A DNA stretch of 64,000 nucleotides from Streptomyces sp. NBC_00683 (GCF_036226745.1 NZ_CP109013.1:3162001-3226000); one strand, 5' to 3'. Shown: positions 1 through 11,244, counted from the stretch's first letter. Numbers and translations are program-made. The notes: a model not told the origin generated them from the letters alone.

Positions 1-39
1 TTCCGGGGCACGATCCGAACAGGAGGGGCGCACTGACCT

Positions 40-1053
40 ATGGAATTCACCATCAGCGGACGGCTTGAGGTTCGCATGACAGCTGCTGACGTGGGCAAAC
101 GCGTGTCCGTCCGCCAACTGATCAGTGCCCCCGGTGAGGCCCCCAAGTTCACGGACACGGTCGGCGTTCTCACATCGTGGGACAACGGGGTGCTCTCCAT
201 CACGCCCCGGAGCGGCGAAAGTGTCCATATGGCGGAATCGTCGCTGGTGGCGGGCAAGGTGGTGCCCGCCGCTCCGGCCCGCCGTCGCGGCCCCGCCGCC
301 TCGTTCGACGAACTCGCACGCGTCGCCGCGCGCGCCTGGCAGCCCGTGGAGAGCGCGCCGCTGGGCGACTGGCAGCTGCGCGCCGCCGGCGGATTCACCC
401 GCCGCGCCAACTCCGTACTCCCGCTCGGCGATCCCGGACTGCCGCTCGACGCGGCGCTGGAGCACATCCTGCGGTGGTACGGGGAGCGCGGCCTGCCCGC
501 GTACATCCAGACCGCCACCGGCGCCCAGGGCACGCAGGAGCAGCTCTGTGCGGCGCTGGAGGAGCACGGATGGCGGCGCGAGGTGTCGGCCGAAGTGCGG
601 ATCGGGGCGCTCGCTCCGGTCGGTGACCTGGATGCGGACGTCTCCGCGGTGCGGCTCGCCCGTGGGACGGACGATGCGTGGCTCTCCCGGTACCAGCGAT
701 TCGCCGCCCCGGGGCACGCCCCGGGCGCCGAGGTGCTAAAGGTGCTCGGCAGCGGCCCCTCGGTGTGGTTCGCCACCGTTCCGGGCGAGGGCGCCGACGG
801 GGTGCCCGCCGCCATCGGACGCTGTGTCGTGGACGGCCGCTGGGCGGGGTTCATGGCCGTGGAGGTGGGCCCCGAGTACCGGCGCCGGGGTCTGGCCACG
901 GCCGTGATGACCGCGCTGGCCCGCAAGGCGCTGGACGAGGGCGCGTCGGCCTCCTGGCTCCAGGTCGAGGCGGACAACGACGGTGCACGCGCGCTGTACG
1001 ACGGCATGGGATTCGCCACCCACCATCGGTACCACCACTTCCGGTCCGCCTAG
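40..1053 (+). CDS. GNAT-family N-acetyltransferase with N-terminal SH3-like domain
   Basis: A 337-residue protein whose last ~140 residues form a GNAT acetyltransferase fold. The acetyl-CoA-binding loop YRRRGLA lies near residues 280-286, followed by the family-typical segment EADNDGARALYDGMGF. The first ~75 residues look like the small beta-barrel found in Rv0428c-type acetyltransferases. The acceptor substrate cannot be told from sequence. The ATG at 40 has AGGAGGG at 21-27; an in-frame ATG at 76 is a less likely start. It is followed after 26 bp by a SirB1-type gene and then a sugar acetyltransferase on the same strand, so the three probably share a transcript. The family assignment is firm; the substrate is unknown. 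Confidence 0.85.
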   Translation: MEFTISGRLEVRMTAADVGKRVSVRQLISAPGEAPKFTDTVGVLTSWDNGVLSITPRSGESVHMAESSLVAGKVVPAAPARRRGPAASFDELARVAARAWQPVESAPLGDWQLRAAGGFTRRANSVLPLGDPGLPLDAALEHILRWYGERGLPAYIQTATGAQGTQEQLCAALEEHGWRREVSAEVRIGALAPVGDLDADVSAVRLARGTDDAWLSRYQRFAAPGHAPGAEVLKVLGSGPSVWFATVPGEGADGVPAAIGRCVVDGRWAGFMAVEVGPEYRRRGLATAVMTALARKALDEGASASWLQVEADNDGARALYDGMGFATHHRYHHFRSA

Positions 1054-1079
1054 CGGGAACAGCAGGGGATTAGTCGTAT

Positions 1080-1943
1080 ATGAGCGCTCAGGATTCCGGT
1101 GCGGCCGAACGCCGGCGGCAGTTCGCCGACGAGGCCCGCGCGGAGCGGCCGGACCTCGCGCTGCTCTGCCTGCTGGTGGGCGCGGAGGCGGGGCCCCCGA
1201 CGGCGGCCGACTCCCGGCCCTCCGCCGATCCGTACGGCATCGACGCGGCGCAGATCGAGCTGGACCGGCTGGCGGGGCTCCTTCCGTACGGTGCGCGAGG
1301 CGCGGTCGCGTGGGCGTCCGCGCTCGGGGAACTGCTCGGCGAGCAGTGCGGTTTCGCCGGCTCGTCCGCCGACTACCAGCGGCTGGAGTCTTCACTGCTC
1401 CAACAGGTGCTGCTGCGCCGCCGGGGCCTGCCGATCCTGCTCTCCGTGGTCTGGACCGAGGTCGCGCGGAGGGCGGGCGCACCCGTGTACGGGGTGGCCC
1501 TGCCGGGGCACTTCGTGGTCGGGTTCGGCGATCCGGCGGAACGGGTACTGGCCGACCCGTTCGCCGGCGGAGCGCCGTTGAGCGGCGAGGACGCCGAGCT
1601 GATGGTGGCGGGGGCGACCGGCGCACCGCTCGAGGCCTCGATGCTGGCTCCCGCGGGACCGCTGGAGACCGTGCTGCGGATCCTGAACAACATCAGGGCC
1701 TGGGCCGCGGCCCGCCCCGAGCGCACGGACGTGGCGCTGTGGGCGCTCGAACTGTCCCTGCTGCTGCCCTCGCACCCGGCCAGGCTCCGCTACGAGCGGG
1801 CTCAGCTGCTCGTACAGCGCGGGGAGTTCCTGCGCGGGGCGGCGGAGATGGAGGAGTACGCAAAGGTCGTCGACGCGATCGAGCCGACTGCGGCACAGGC
1901 GATCCGTGAACGCGCCCGGGCCGCCCGGGCGCTGCTGAACTAG
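1080..1943 (+). CDS. SirB1 / transglutaminase-like family protein
   Basis: A 287-residue soluble protein. The central segment (LLQQVLLRRRGLPILLSVVW, then GVALPGHFVVGF and VLADPFAGG) matches the SirB1 transglutaminase-like fold. That fold normally carries a Cys-His-Asp arrangement; here the His of GHF is present, but no cysteine aligns obviously with the catalytic one. The C-terminal ~70 residues are helical and TPR-like (LWALELSLLLPSHPARLRYERAQLLVQRGEF). The biochemical role of the family is poorly defined. It starts 26 bp after the upstream acetyltransferase and precedes the hexapeptide acetyltransferase by 49 bp. It may be a non-catalytic scaffold rather than a peptidase. Confidence 0.8.
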   Translation: MSAQDSGAAERRRQFADEARAERPDLALLCLLVGAEAGPPTAADSRPSADPYGIDAAQIELDRLAGLLPYGARGAVAWASALGELLGEQCGFAGSSADYQRLESSLLQQVLLRRRGLPILLSVVWTEVARRAGAPVYGVALPGHFVVGFGDPAERVLADPFAGGAPLSGEDAELMVAGATGAPLEASMLAPAGPLETVLRILNNIRAWAAARPERTDVALWALELSLLLPSHPARLRYERAQLLVQRGEFLRGAAEMEEYAKVVDAIEPTAAQAIRERARAARALLN

Positions 1944-1992
1944 CGTGTTCCGTCCGGAAGAGGCGACCGCGGACAACTGAGGGGCTTACGAC

Positions 1993-2574
1993 GTGACCAG
2001 TCAGAAGGAAGCCATGCTCGCCGGCGAGCCGTACATCGCCGACGACCCCGAGCTCGCCGCCGACGCACTGCGCGCGGCCCTGCTGAGCGAGCGGTTCAAC
2101 TCCGCTTCGGCCGCCGACCCCGAGGCCCGGCGGGCGGCCCTCGCCGAGCTGCTCGGCGAGCTGGGCGAGGGCGTGGAGGTCCGGGCCCCGCTCCGGGTGG
2201 ACTACGGCTACGGGATCTCGATCGGCGCCCGCACGTTCGTCAACTTCGGTGCCGTGTTCCTCGACGTCGCCCGCATCAGCATCGGCGCCGACGTCCAGAT
2301 CGGCCCGAACGTCCAGCTCCTCACTCCCACCCACCCGGTGGAACCGGAGGCCCGCCGGGCCAAGTGGGAGGCCGCGCAGCCCATTACGATCGGCGACAAC
2401 GTCTGGCTGGGCGGCGGAGTGATCGTCTGCCCCGGGGTGACCATCGGTGAGAACACGGTGGTCGGCGCGGGCGCGGTGGTCACCAAGGACCTGCCCGCCG
2501 ATGTCGTGGCGGTGGGCAATCCGGCCCGCGTGATCCGCGAGATCCGGACCGTCCAGGACACGGACGCCGGATGA
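1993..2574 (+). CDS. Maltose/galactoside-type sugar O-acetyltransferase (left-handed beta-helix)
   Basis: A 193-residue member of the Maa/LacA/NodL acetyltransferase group. It opens with the family cap MTSQKEAMLAGEPYIADDPEL and continues into isoleucine-rich hexapeptide repeats (ISIGADVQIGPNVQL, ITIGDNVWLGGGVIVCPGVTIGENTVVGAGAVV). The histidine of LLTPTHPV is the expected general base, and PADVVAVGNPARVIREI is the typical C-terminal turn. These enzymes move acetyl from acetyl-CoA to a sugar hydroxyl as trimers in the cytoplasm; the acceptor is not predictable. The start is GTG with AGGGGCTTACGAC upstream. It is the last gene of the probable three-gene operon and is followed by a hairpin. Confidence 0.88.
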   Translation: MTSQKEAMLAGEPYIADDPELAADALRAALLSERFNSASAADPEARRAALAELLGELGEGVEVRAPLRVDYGYGISIGARTFVNFGAVFLDVARISIGADVQIGPNVQLLTPTHPVEPEARRAKWEAAQPITIGDNVWLGGGVIVCPGVTIGENTVVGAGAVVTKDLPADVVAVGNPARVIREIRTVQDTDAG

Positions 2575-2579
2575 CGCAT

Positions 2580-2621
2580 GCCCGTCCGGGCCTGAAGTCA
2601 CGACGGTCACCCCGGACGGGC
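2580..2621 (+). terminator. Rho-independent-type hairpin after the acetyltransferase operon
   Basis: GCCCGTCCGGG (2580-2590) pairs perfectly with CCCGGACGGGC (2611-2621) around a 20-nt loop, 5 bp after the stop codon. There is no strong U-tract, which is common for Streptomyces terminators. Confidence 0.6.
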
Positions 2622-2787
2622 CCGGACGGCGTCGTCATCCTGTGAAGTCACCGGCGCCGCGAACTGGTCCCATAGCGGGTGAATTGCCTTTCCGCAGCGG
2701 TTAATTGTGGCGTCATCAGCAAACAGCCGGGGCTTCTGACGCACACCTCTTGACGCGTACTGACCAATGGCGGTTACATCGCCGACA

Positions 2788-2805
2788 CGAGAGAGCGCTC
2801 TCTCG
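2788..2805. promoter_or_regulatory. Perfect 18-bp palindrome, probable LacI-family operator for the GH55 gene
   Basis: CGAGAGAGCGCTCTCTCG is a perfect dyad centred on GCGC, about 55 bp upstream of the glucanase start. Its core GAGCGCTC is shared with the CebR-type operator TGGGAGCGCTCCCA known for cellulase control in Streptomyces. The most likely ligand is a LacI/CebR/BglR-type repressor encoded elsewhere. The flanks differ from the operator motif found at 37111 and 39668, so a different regulator is inferred. Confidence 0.6.
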
Positions 2806-2858
2806 CTTCTCTCGGACGTACGTCGTGCACCCGTACCACGACTCAGGAGATGTACTTC

Positions 2859-4652
<1,794 letters not shown>

Positions 4653-4663
4653 CAGCGAACGGA

Positions 4664-4707
4664 AAGGAACGGGGCCCGGCCGCAGCTGCGGCCGGGCCCC
4701 GTTCCTT
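4664..4707. terminator. Perfect 44-bp palindromic terminator, probably bidirectional
   Basis: Positions 4664-4707 read identically on both strands, from AAGGAAC through GGGGCCCGGC to GTTCCTT, with CGCAGCTGCG at the centre. It sits between the converging glucanase (ends 4652) and VOC gene (ends 4768), with A-rich and T-rich edges on each side. Confidence 0.85.
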
Positions 4708-4767
4708 CTGCGCGGGACCGGTCAGTGCCCTGTCGGGCGGAAGGGGACGGGAGCGGGAGGCCAGGAG

Positions 4768-5205
4768 TCAGACCAGGCAGAACTCGTTGCCCTCCGGGTC
4801 CGCCAACATCACATGGTCGGGCCTGCCCTGCATGTCGTACTCCGCGACCACCGTGGCGCCGGCGGCCGTCAACCGCTCCCGGGCCTCCACGACCCGCGGC
4901 CACCGCACCTCCCAGGGCGTCTCGCGGCCACCGCCGGCCTGCACGTCCAAGTGCACCCGGTTCTTCGCCGCTTTGGGCTCCGGGACCTTCTGGAACGACA
5001 GGGCGGGGCCCACACCGTCCGGGTCGGACAGATAGGCGCCGTCGCCCCACTCGTCCTCCGGGATGTCGTGGTGGGCGAACCATTCCTCCCAGCTCGCGAA
5101 CCCTGCGGGCGGGGGCTTCTCCACGTATCCGAGCGCCAGCGCCCAGAACCGCGCCAGTTCCGCGGGACGTGCGCAGTCGATCGTCAGATTCCACCTGGTG
5201 GACAT
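4768..5205 (-). CDS. VOC (glyoxalase/bleomycin-resistance fold) family protein
   Basis: A 145-residue protein built from two beta-alpha-beta3 half-modules: RWNLTIDCARPAELARFWALALGY at the N-terminus and NRVHLDVQA...LADPEGNEFCLV at the C-terminus. The WEEWFAHHDIPEDEWGDGAYLSDPDG insertion is common in the actinobacterial VOC group. Candidate metal positions are the H of RVHLDV and the E of GNEFCL. No substrate can be assigned. The start MSTRWN at 5205 has GGAAGG a few bases upstream; an upstream in-frame ATG at 5220 lies within that Shine-Dalgarno region and is unlikely. It lies 30 bp after the response regulator on the same strand and may be read through with it. Confidence 0.82.
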   Translation of the reverse strand: MSTRWNLTIDCARPAELARFWALALGYVEKPPPAGFASWEEWFAHHDIPEDEWGDGAYLSDPDGVGPALSFQKVPEPKAAKNRVHLDVQAGGGRETPWEVRWPRVVEARERLTAAGATVVAEYDMQGRPDHVMLADPEGNEFCLV

Positions 5206-5235
5206 GGTTCCCTTCCTCACCGGCCGGCCCGGGTC

Positions 5236-5847
5236 CTAGAGCCAGCCCTTCTCGCGGGCGATCCGAACGGCCTCCGCGCGGTTGCGGGCCGCCATCTTCT
5301 GGATCGCCGTGGACAGATAGTTGCGTACCGTCCCCTGCGAGAGGTGCAGCGCACCCGAGATCTCCGCATTGGTGGAGCCGTCCGCCGCCGCCCGCAGCAC
5401 ATCGCGCTCACGGTCGGTCAGCGGGCTCGCACCGTCGGCGAGCGCGGCGGCCGCAAGAGCCGGATCGATCACCCTCTCGCCCGCCAGCACCTTGCGCACG
5501 GCCGCGGCGAGCTGGGACGCGGGGGCGTCCTTGACGAGGAACGCGTCCGCGCCCGCCTCCATGGCCCGGCGCAGATAGCCGGGGCGTCCGAAGGTGGTGA
5601 CGACGACGATCTTGACGCCGGGCAGCTCGCGGTGAAGCTCGGCGGCCGCCTCGATACCCGTGCGGCCCGGCATCTCGATGTCGAGGAGGGCGACGTCGAC
5701 GCGGTGTTCGCGCGCCGCGTCCAGCACCTCGTCCCCGCGGGCCACTTGGGCGACCACCTCGATGTCCGGCTCCAGGCCCAGGAGTGCCGCCAGAGCCTCG
5801 CGCACCATGGACTGGTCCTCGGCGAGGAGAAGTCTGATCATGCTCAT
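5236..5847 (-). CDS. NarL/LuxR-family response regulator
   Basis: A 203-residue regulator. The receiver domain has the acidic pair E10-D11, phospho-acceptor D56 in LLDIEMPG, T84/T85 and K106 in LVKD. The C-terminal LuxR-type HTH runs from about residue 142 to 203 (LTDRERDVLRAAADGSTNAEISGALHLSQGTVRNYLS). The closest style is the DesR/LiaR group that partners DesK-like kinases. Its ATG overlaps the stop of the upstream kinase by four bases, indicating coupled translation with its cognate sensor. Targets are unknown; no nearby operator was recognised. Confidence 0.93.
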   Translation of the reverse strand: MSMIRLLLAEDQSMVREALAALLGLEPDIEVVAQVARGDEVLDAAREHRVDVALLDIEMPGRTGIEAAAELHRELPGVKIVVVTTFGRPGYLRRAMEAGADAFLVKDAPASQLAAAVRKVLAGERVIDPALAAAALADGASPLTDRERDVLRAAADGSTNAEISGALHLSQGTVRNYLSTAIQKMAARNRAEAVRIAREKGWL

Positions 5848-7028
5848 TTTGTGGATCCTAGGCCGGAACCGACAGGGACGCGCAGGGTCAGTGCGAAGCC
5901 CTTGCCCGGGGCGGGTCCGCCGTCGGCCGGTCCCGTGACGAGCGTCCCCTCGACCGCGGCCAGGCGCTCGGCGATGCCGGTGAGCCCGTTGCCCGCCTTC
6001 GGGCCCGGGGCGCCACGTCCGTCGTCGGCGACGACGAGTTCGAGCAGGGGCCCTTCGAGGGTCTGGCGCCGGGTGAGGGTGATCGTGCAGCGCCGGGCAC
6101 CGCTGTGGCGCACGACGTTCGTCACCGCTTCCCGCATGCCCCAGGCGAGCACCTCCTCCGGCACCTCCGGCACGCCCTCGGGGGCATCGGCCCGTATGTC
6201 GGCGGTGATGCCCGCTGCGGCAAGTGCGGTACGGGCCCCGGCCAGTTCGCCGGGAAGGGTCGGCCGCCGGTAGCCGGTGACCGCGCTGCGCACGTCCACG
6301 AGGGCCTGCCTGCTGACCCGTTCGATGTCGGCGACCTGCTCGGCCGCCCGGTCGGGGTGCCCGGGCAGCAGCCGGCCCGCCAGTTCGCTCTTGAGCGTGA
6401 TCAGGGAGAGCGAGTGCCCGAGCAGGTCGTGCAGATCGCGGGCGAGCCGCAGGCGTTCCTCGTTGGCGGCGAGCAGGGCGACGGTGGCGCGTGCCTCGCG
6501 CAGCTGGATGGTCGTACGGATCAGCTGCCGTACGCCGGTCATGGCGAATCCGCCGAGAAGCGCGGGGAAGACGAGCGCGGTGACGGTCTCACGGGCATCG
6601 TGCAGGGTGAGCCCGGTCCCCACCATCACGGCGCAGACCAGGGGGATCAGCAGGCGCGAGTACCGGAGAGGCAGCGTGGCGCCCGCCGAGACGCAGACGT
6701 ATACGAACAGGACGAGCCACGGGGCCCCGAACGTCAGCGCGAGGAGTACGGCGAGGGCGCCGAGGAAGGCGATCGTGGACAGGACGCGCTGCCGCCCCAT
6801 GCCCTTCGACGTCTGGCGGAAGACCAGCACGAGATAGACCCCGACGAACACCACGAGCCCCAGGGTGCCCAACGCGCGTGCCCACCCCGTGCGGTCTCCG
6901 TCGAGGAGGTCCTTCACCGGTGCACTCATGAACGCGAGCCAGATGCCGATCCACATGAGCTTGATGACGAACTGGTGCCTGCCCTGCGGCGGGCCCGCCG
7001 TCACCGCGTACGTCTCGTCGTCACTCAC
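5844..7028 (-). CDS. DesK-type sensor histidine kinase
   Basis: A 394-residue membrane kinase starting at GTG 7028 (VSDDETYAV). Five or so hydrophobic segments occupy residues ~21-165, with no extracellular domain of note. They are followed by a coiled dimerisation helix and the HisKA_3 box RLRLARDLHDLLGHSLSL with phospho-accepting H200. The HATPase part has AWGMREAVTNVVRHSGA (N box) and VVADDGRGAPGPKAGNGLTGIAERL (G boxes). The lack of a periplasmic sensor suggests detection of membrane state or a membrane-borne ligand, as in DesK/LiaS-type kinases; that is inference. The start is placed here because the frame upstream is GC-rich noise and GGAAGG lies upstream of the GTG. Confidence 0.9.
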   Translation of the reverse strand: MSDDETYAVTAGPPQGRHQFVIKLMWIGIWLAFMSAPVKDLLDGDRTGWARALGTLGLVVFVGVYLVLVFRQTSKGMGRQRVLSTIAFLGALAVLLALTFGAPWLVLFVYVCVSAGATLPLRYSRLLIPLVCAVMVGTGLTLHDARETVTALVFPALLGGFAMTGVRQLIRTTIQLREARATVALLAANEERLRLARDLHDLLGHSLSLITLKSELAGRLLPGHPDRAAEQVADIERVSRQALVDVRSAVTGYRRPTLPGELAGARTALAAAGITADIRADAPEGVPEVPEEVLAWGMREAVTNVVRHSGARRCTITLTRRQTLEGPLLELVVADDGRGAPGPKAGNGLTGIAERLAAVEGTLVTGPADGGPAPGKGFALTLRVPVGSGLGSTK

Positions 7029-7221
7029 GCCCGCACGGTGTCCTTCCGGTACGCAGGGGTGGCCGATGGCGACCGGGCGGACCGCGTCACCGCTCGCAAG
7101 GTAGCCGATGGCGACGCCGGGCGCGGCGAGGACCGGCGATCCCGCCCGGGCACCGCCGCACGGACCGCCGTCCCGGCCGGCCCGGGACGCAGGACAGCAG
7201 CCGCCGGACCGGGACACGGCA

Positions 7222-7252
7222 CCGCCCCTGCCCGGAGTCCGGACAGGGGCGG
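7222..7252. terminator. Hairpin downstream of the 7273-9453 gene
   Basis: CCGCCCCTG-c-CCGGA-g-TCCGG-a-CAGGGGCGG forms an almost perfect 31-nt palindrome 20 bp beyond the minus-strand stop at 7273. It separates that gene from the kinase gene starting at 7028. Confidence 0.65.
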
Positions 7253-7272
7253 CCACAGGGGGTGGGGGCCGG

Positions 7273-9453
7273 TCAGCCCTCGCCGCCGAGGTTGATCGCG
7301 ACGGTGCGCTCGGCGGGGGTCTTGCCGAGCAGCGCGGTCTGCATGGCCTGGGCCACGTCGGTGGCGCTGACCTCGTGCTGCTTCCCGTCGCCCTTGGTGA
7401 TCATGATGCCGTCGAAGACACCGTCCAGCAGGGTGTTGATCGCTTCCCTGTCGTAGACCGCGACGAGCTTGCCCTCGACCGGCTTCATGGACAGGATCTG
7501 CGGCAGGGACCTCGCGGGACCGAAGTCGATCTGCTTGGGACCGGCCTTGATCGTGACCAGCCCGGACATCGCCGGCTCGGCGAACTCCTTCATGGCCCGG
7601 TCCAGTTCGGCCTTGGTGATCGTGGGCTGGGTGGTGGCGACGGGCAGTTCGACCACGGCGGGCTCACCGGTCTGTACCTGCGCGCGGTAGGCATCGCGGA
7701 CGGAGATCATCGACCGGTTGACGTCCAGCGCCTTGCCGGTCCTGCCGGGGACGGCCACGGCCTTGTTCGGCTCGAACTTGATCGTGCCGTCGTTCGCGGA
7801 TCCGGAGACACCCGCCAGGTCGGTCAGCGCGACCCCGAGCTTCTCCTCGTCGACCGGGATCACCGGGTCGGCCGGGCGTGCCCCGCCGAACAGGGAGCCG
7901 ATCACCGAGACCGGGTTGTAGTCGCTGCCCGCGGCGCCGCGGACGGTCTCCTGGCTGTCCAGGGTGAGTCCGGCCTTGTCCGGGGCGAGCTTCTGCTTCT
8001 TGCCGTCCACGGAGAGCTGGAGAGGCGCCTGGGCGCGCTTCCCGAGGGCGGCCTCGAGCTTGGTGACCGCCTCCTCCTTCGTGCCGCCGCCGATGTCGAC
8101 GCCGAGGACGGTGGTGCCCTTGGGGACCTCGGAGTGGTTCATCAGCAGTCCGGCGCCGTAGGCGATGCCGAGCAGCACGAAGACGCCCGCACCCAGGAGG
8201 ACCAGCTTGGAACGGCCCTTCTTCGCGGGAGGTGCGGACTTCGGTACGGGCCGGGGTACCGGAGCGGACGCCTGGCGGCCCGGACCTGCCGGTCCGCTGC
8301 CCATGGCGCCGTCGGACCCCAGGTCGGCACGGGGACCGCCGGGGGCACCGGGGCCACCGGGGAACGCCGAACGTGAATCCGACGGGACGACCGGGATGCC
8401 GCTGGTGAGCGTGTCACCGGAGACATGGCCGGCGGAGCCGGGAGCGGGGGCCGCGGCCTGCGGCGTCAGGATCGCCGTGTCGTCGGACATCCGGGGCGGT
8501 ACGCCGCCGGGGCCACCCGGGCCGGACGGGCCACCGGGACCGAAGGGGCCGCCGGGACCACCCGGACCACCGGGACCGAGCGGACCGCCGGGGCCGCCCT
8601 GGGACGGACCGCCAGGCCTGGGGCCCGCCGGACCGCCGGGGCCCGCGGGGCCGCCCATGCCGGGCATGCCGTCGAGGTTCGGCGTCAGGGACGAACTGCC
8701 CGTGACCGGACCGTTGGTCGGACCGGACGGACCCGGTGTGCGCACCCCGAGATTCGGCGTGGGGCGGGAACCACCGGGGATGTCCGCGTCGATGTCGTCC
8801 AGGGCGCTGCGCCCGGGGCGCGGGGCGCCAGGCTGCGGACCGTCCGAGAAGTACGGCGGTTCGGCGCGGGGCGGTGTAGGCGCCGAGCCCTGCCCGCCGC
8901 CCTGTCCGCCGCCCGTGGAGGACGGCCCGGCAGGGGGCCCGGAAGGGCCGGGGGCCGCTGCGCCGGGCGCAGGCGCCGGGTTCTTGCGCGGCGCGAACCA
9001 GTCGCTGCCGCTCTTCTCCCTGGCCGGCTTCTCGGCGGACGCCTCGGCGGCCTGGCCGTCCCGGGCTTCCGGGCCGGAACCGCCGCGCTCGCCGGCGCCC
9101 GCCGCGGCACCGGACGACGGCGCGGGCGCGCCGGGCCTCGGTGTGCTGCCCGTGCGCTCGGCGTCCGGACGGCCGCCGGAGGTGCCGGTGTCACTCATCG
9201 GCGTACGCACGACGACAGGCGGGATCGGACGCGAACCCGGGATGTTGATCCGGATGCGCGTCGTCAGCGTCGTCTCGGTTCTGGGCTCCTCGGGCCGAGG
9301 CGGATCCACAGGCTCCGGAGTCTCCTCCGGCCCGTCCTGAGACGGGTGCAGCGACGGATACTGGCGTGATCCGTACGGCGGCGTACCCGACGGGTACGCG
9401 GCTCCGCCGCGCCCCTGGGGCCCGGAGGACGAACTGTCAGTTTCACGACTCAA
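7273..9453 (-). CDS. Single-pass membrane protein with Pro/Gly-rich collagen-like N-terminal arm and PG_binding_4-type extracellular domain
   Basis: A 726-residue protein starting at TTG 9453 ([10 protein letters not shown]) with GGGAGAA upstream. Residues 1-~410 are low-complexity and rich in Pro, Gly, Ser and Ala. They include a collagen-like GPGGPxGPGG tract at about 260-318 and scattered TxxLTPNLG-type short motifs. A single membrane helix ([22 protein letters not shown], ~415-438) follows a KKGRSK stop. The outside portion resembles the putative peptidoglycan-binding module (PG_binding_4) often found next to VanW or YkuD domains; here no catalytic module follows. The topology suggests a cytoplasmic disordered arm linked to a wall-facing domain. 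Function is unknown, possibly envelope-associated. Confidence 0.7.
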   Translation of the reverse strand: MSRETDSSSSGPQGRGGAAYPSGTPPYGSRQYPSLHPSQDGPEETPEPVDPPRPEEPRTETTLTTRIRINIPGSRPIPPVVVRTPMSDTGTSGGRPDAERTGSTPRPGAPAPSSGAAAGAGERGGSGPEARDGQAAEASAEKPAREKSGSDWFAPRKNPAPAPGAAAPGPSGPPAGPSSTGGGQGGGQGSAPTPPRAEPPYFSDGPQPGAPRPGRSALDDIDADIPGGSRPTPNLGVRTPGPSGPTNGPVTGSSSLTPNLDGMPGMGGPAGPGGPAGPRPGGPSQGGPGGPLGPGGPGGPGGPFGPGGPSGPGGPGGVPPRMSDDTAILTPQAAAPAPGSAGHVSGDTLTSGIPVVPSDSRSAFPGGPGAPGGPRADLGSDGAMGSGPAGPGRQASAPVPRPVPKSAPPAKKGRSKLVLLGAGVFVLLGIAYGAGLLMNHSEVPKGTTVLGVDIGGGTKEEAVTKLEAALGKRAQAPLQLSVDGKKQKLAPDKAGLTLDSQETVRGAAGSDYNPVSVIGSLFGGARPADPVIPVDEEKLGVALTDLAGVSGSANDGTIKFEPNKAVAVPGRTGKALDVNRSMISVRDAYRAQVQTGEPAVVELPVATTQPTITKAELDRAMKEFAEPAMSGLVTIKAGPKQIDFGPARSLPQILSMKPVEGKLVAVYDREAINTLLDGVFDGIMITKGDGKQHEVSATDVAQAMQTALLGKTPAERTVAINLGGEG

Positions 9454-9628
9454 AGCAGGTTCTCCCGATTGGCTCCGCCGCCCGTACTTCCCCCATGCCG
9501 CAGGCCAGGGGACGGCTCGGCGCGCGCACCACCATACTGGCCGCCGCCGACAGACTCTCCGCCCGCGGGGAAAACAAGGATGCACCCGTCACCGTGGAGG
9601 GGGGCAATCCGGGAGCGGATGTGGCACA

Positions 9629-10090
9629 TCACGTGCCCGGTCGGCCGGTGTTGGTGGCCGAATAAGGCAGCCGCGACATGGTGGCACACATCACAGCGAC
9701 ACCCATGCCGCCGAGCATGAAGAGCGTCAGACCGATCTCGTCACCGAAGACGTAGTCGCCCTCGGGACGGCCGCTGAGCAGGACGACGACGGCGATGAAC
9801 CAACCCACCGCCGGTGCCAGCGCACCGAGCTGGGTCCGGGCGAGCACCCGGCCCCCGTGGAACAGTCCGGCCGACGCGGCGAGCGCGAGCAGCAACCCTC
9901 CTGGGAACAGGCCCGCTTGGACGAGTGCGCCCGCAAGCCCGACGACGGCGCCCAGCACCGCGAGACCGACGTACAGGGCGATCCGTGCGGGGTTGAGGGG
10001 TGCGGCGAGACCGGTCTGCTCAGGGCCTCTGGGCGGCGCGTTGGTGCGCGGCGACTGCGATGCGGCCCGCTGTCTCTGCCTGCTGCTCAT
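9629..10090 (-). CDS. DUF6113-type four-helix membrane protein, coupled to mshB
   Basis: A 153-residue protein with a short basic cytoplasmic head ([12 protein letters not shown]) and four predicted membrane helices: [50 protein letters not shown] and [18 protein letters not shown]. The ATG overlaps the mshB stop as ATGA, so it is translated after mshB. The pairing is, from memory, widespread in streptomycetes. No enzymatic motif is visible and its part in mycothiol biology is unproven. Confidence 0.78.
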   Translation of the reverse strand: MSSRQRQRAASQSPRTNAPPRGPEQTGLAAPLNPARIALYVGLAVLGAVVGLAGALVQAGLFPGGLLLALAASAGLFHGGRVLARTQLGALAPAVGWFIAVVVLLSGRPEGDYVFGDEIGLTLFMLGGMGVAVMCATMSRLPYSATNTGRPGT

Positions 10091-11004
10091 GCCTGTGCTC
10101 CCGGTGCTGCCGCCACGTCCGGCACGCCTGCGAAGAGGTCGTGCTCCCGGGCATCATCGTCCCTGCCGCGGGCCCCGCGCACCAACTGGTAGTACTCGGT
10201 GGTGAAAACGGGCTGCCCGAGGTCGTTCGAAAGAGCGAAGAACGGCCCGTCCACGGCGATCTGGGTGGCATGCGCCCTCATCGCCGCGGTCTTCGCGGCG
10301 GCGTACGCCGAGCCGTCGATCTCCGCGGTGATCTCCGCGTCGTCCACCACGCCGGGCACGTCGTCGACGGCGGCGATCCCCGGGAAGGCGTCCGGGGCGG
10401 CGTCCCGAAGCCGGGCGAAGGCCTCCTCGGCCACGGAGCGCGGCACCCGGTTCCAGTAGATCTTCGCAATCGTGTGCGGGTCACCGGTGCCGTCGCCGTA
10501 CGCGGGATCCGCGGCCAGTTCGGCCGCGCGCATCGCGACGCGGTGTGCCTGGATGTGGTCGGGGTGGCCGTAGCCGCCGTCGGGGTCGTAGGTGACCAGG
10601 ACCTGGGGGCGCACGGAGCGGATCACCTCGACGAGGTGCCCGGCCGCGCCGTCCGGGTCCGCGTCCCAGAAGGCGCCGGGCCTGTGGTTCTGCCCGGTGC
10701 CCATCATTCCGGAGTCGCGGAAGCGGCCGGGGCCGCCCAGGAAGCGGTGGTCGGTGACCCCGAGCTCCTTCATCGCGGCGGCGAGTTCACCGACGCGGTG
10801 GGCGCCCAGGGCGTCGTCACGGTCCGCGGCGAGGTGCGCCAGGTCCGGCGGGATGACCTCGCCCTCCTCGCCGAGCGTGCACGTCACCAGGGTGACGTGG
10901 ACGCCCTCGGCCGCGTACCTGGCCATGGTGGCGCCGTTGTTGATCGACTCGTCGTCGGGGTGCGCGTGCACCAGGAGCAGACGGCGGGCAGGAAGGTCCT
11001 TCAT
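10087..11004 (-). CDS. mshB: MshB: N-acetyl-1-D-myo-inositol-2-amino-2-deoxy-alpha-D-glucopyranoside deacetylase
   Basis: A 305-residue zinc deacetylase of the PIG-L/LmbE family that removes acetyl from GlcNAc-inositol in mycothiol synthesis. The metal motif AHPDDE spans residues 14-19 (H15 and D18 as zinc ligands, D17 as general base). The second motif [12 protein letters not shown] supplies H147/H150. Other family-specific blocks are [29 protein letters not shown] and [11 protein letters not shown]. The full length matches characterised MshB proteins and distinguishes it from the paralogue Mca by its C-terminal region. It is first in a two-gene unit with the DUF6113-type gene. Mycothiol is specific to actinobacteria, consistent with the host. 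Confidence 0.93.
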   Translation of the reverse strand: MKDLPARRLLLVHAHPDDESINNGATMARYAAEGVHVTLVTCTLGEEGEVIPPDLAHLAADRDDALGAHRVGELAAAMKELGVTDHRFLGGPGRFRDSGMMGTGQNHRPGAFWDADPDGAAGHLVEVIRSVRPQVLVTYDPDGGYGHPDHIQAHRVAMRAAELAADPAYGDGTGDPHTIAKIYWNRVPRSVAEEAFARLRDAAPDAFPGIAAVDDVPGVVDDAEITAEIDGSAYAAAKTAAMRAHATQIAVDGPFFALSNDLGQPVFTTEYYQLVRGARGRDDDAREHDLFAGVPDVAAAPGAQA

Positions 11005-11049
11005 GGGTCCACCCTACGAGCCCGCCCGGGTCCGGGCCGACTCCCCACC

Positions 11050-11244
11050 TCAGAACTTGATGCCCCCGATCATGCCTGCCACGTTCGACGTCACCTCCGA
11101 GATGGTCGGCGCGATCGACGAGCTCGCCAGGTAGAACCCGAGCAACACACAGACCACCGCATGTCCGCCCTTCAGTCCGGATTTCCGGATCAGCAGGAAG
11201 ACGACGATCGCCAGCAGCACCACCGCCGAAATCGAGAGTGCCAC
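11050..11244 (-). CDS. Small two-helix membrane protein, function unknown
   Basis: A 64-residue protein with helix MALSISAVVLLAIVVFLLI, a short basic loop RKSGLKGGH and a second helix AVVCVLLGFYLASSSIA, then a hydrophilic tail ending GMIGGIKF. AGGTG upstream of the ATG gives a reasonable ribosome site. I recognise no family function. It lies 45 bp upstream of mshB on the same strand and may be co-transcribed with it, and it is divergent from the S9 peptidase. Confidence 0.6.
   Translation of the reverse strand: MALSISAVVLLAIVVFLLIRKSGLKGGHAVVCVLLGFYLASSSIAPTISEVTSNVAGMIGGIKF

Noticed and set aside
8509..8665. Gly-Pro tract as a repeat-type mobile element or collagen gene on the plus strand
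   Set aside because: It lies in frame within the minus-strand membrane protein, which has a plausible start, helix and C-terminal domain.
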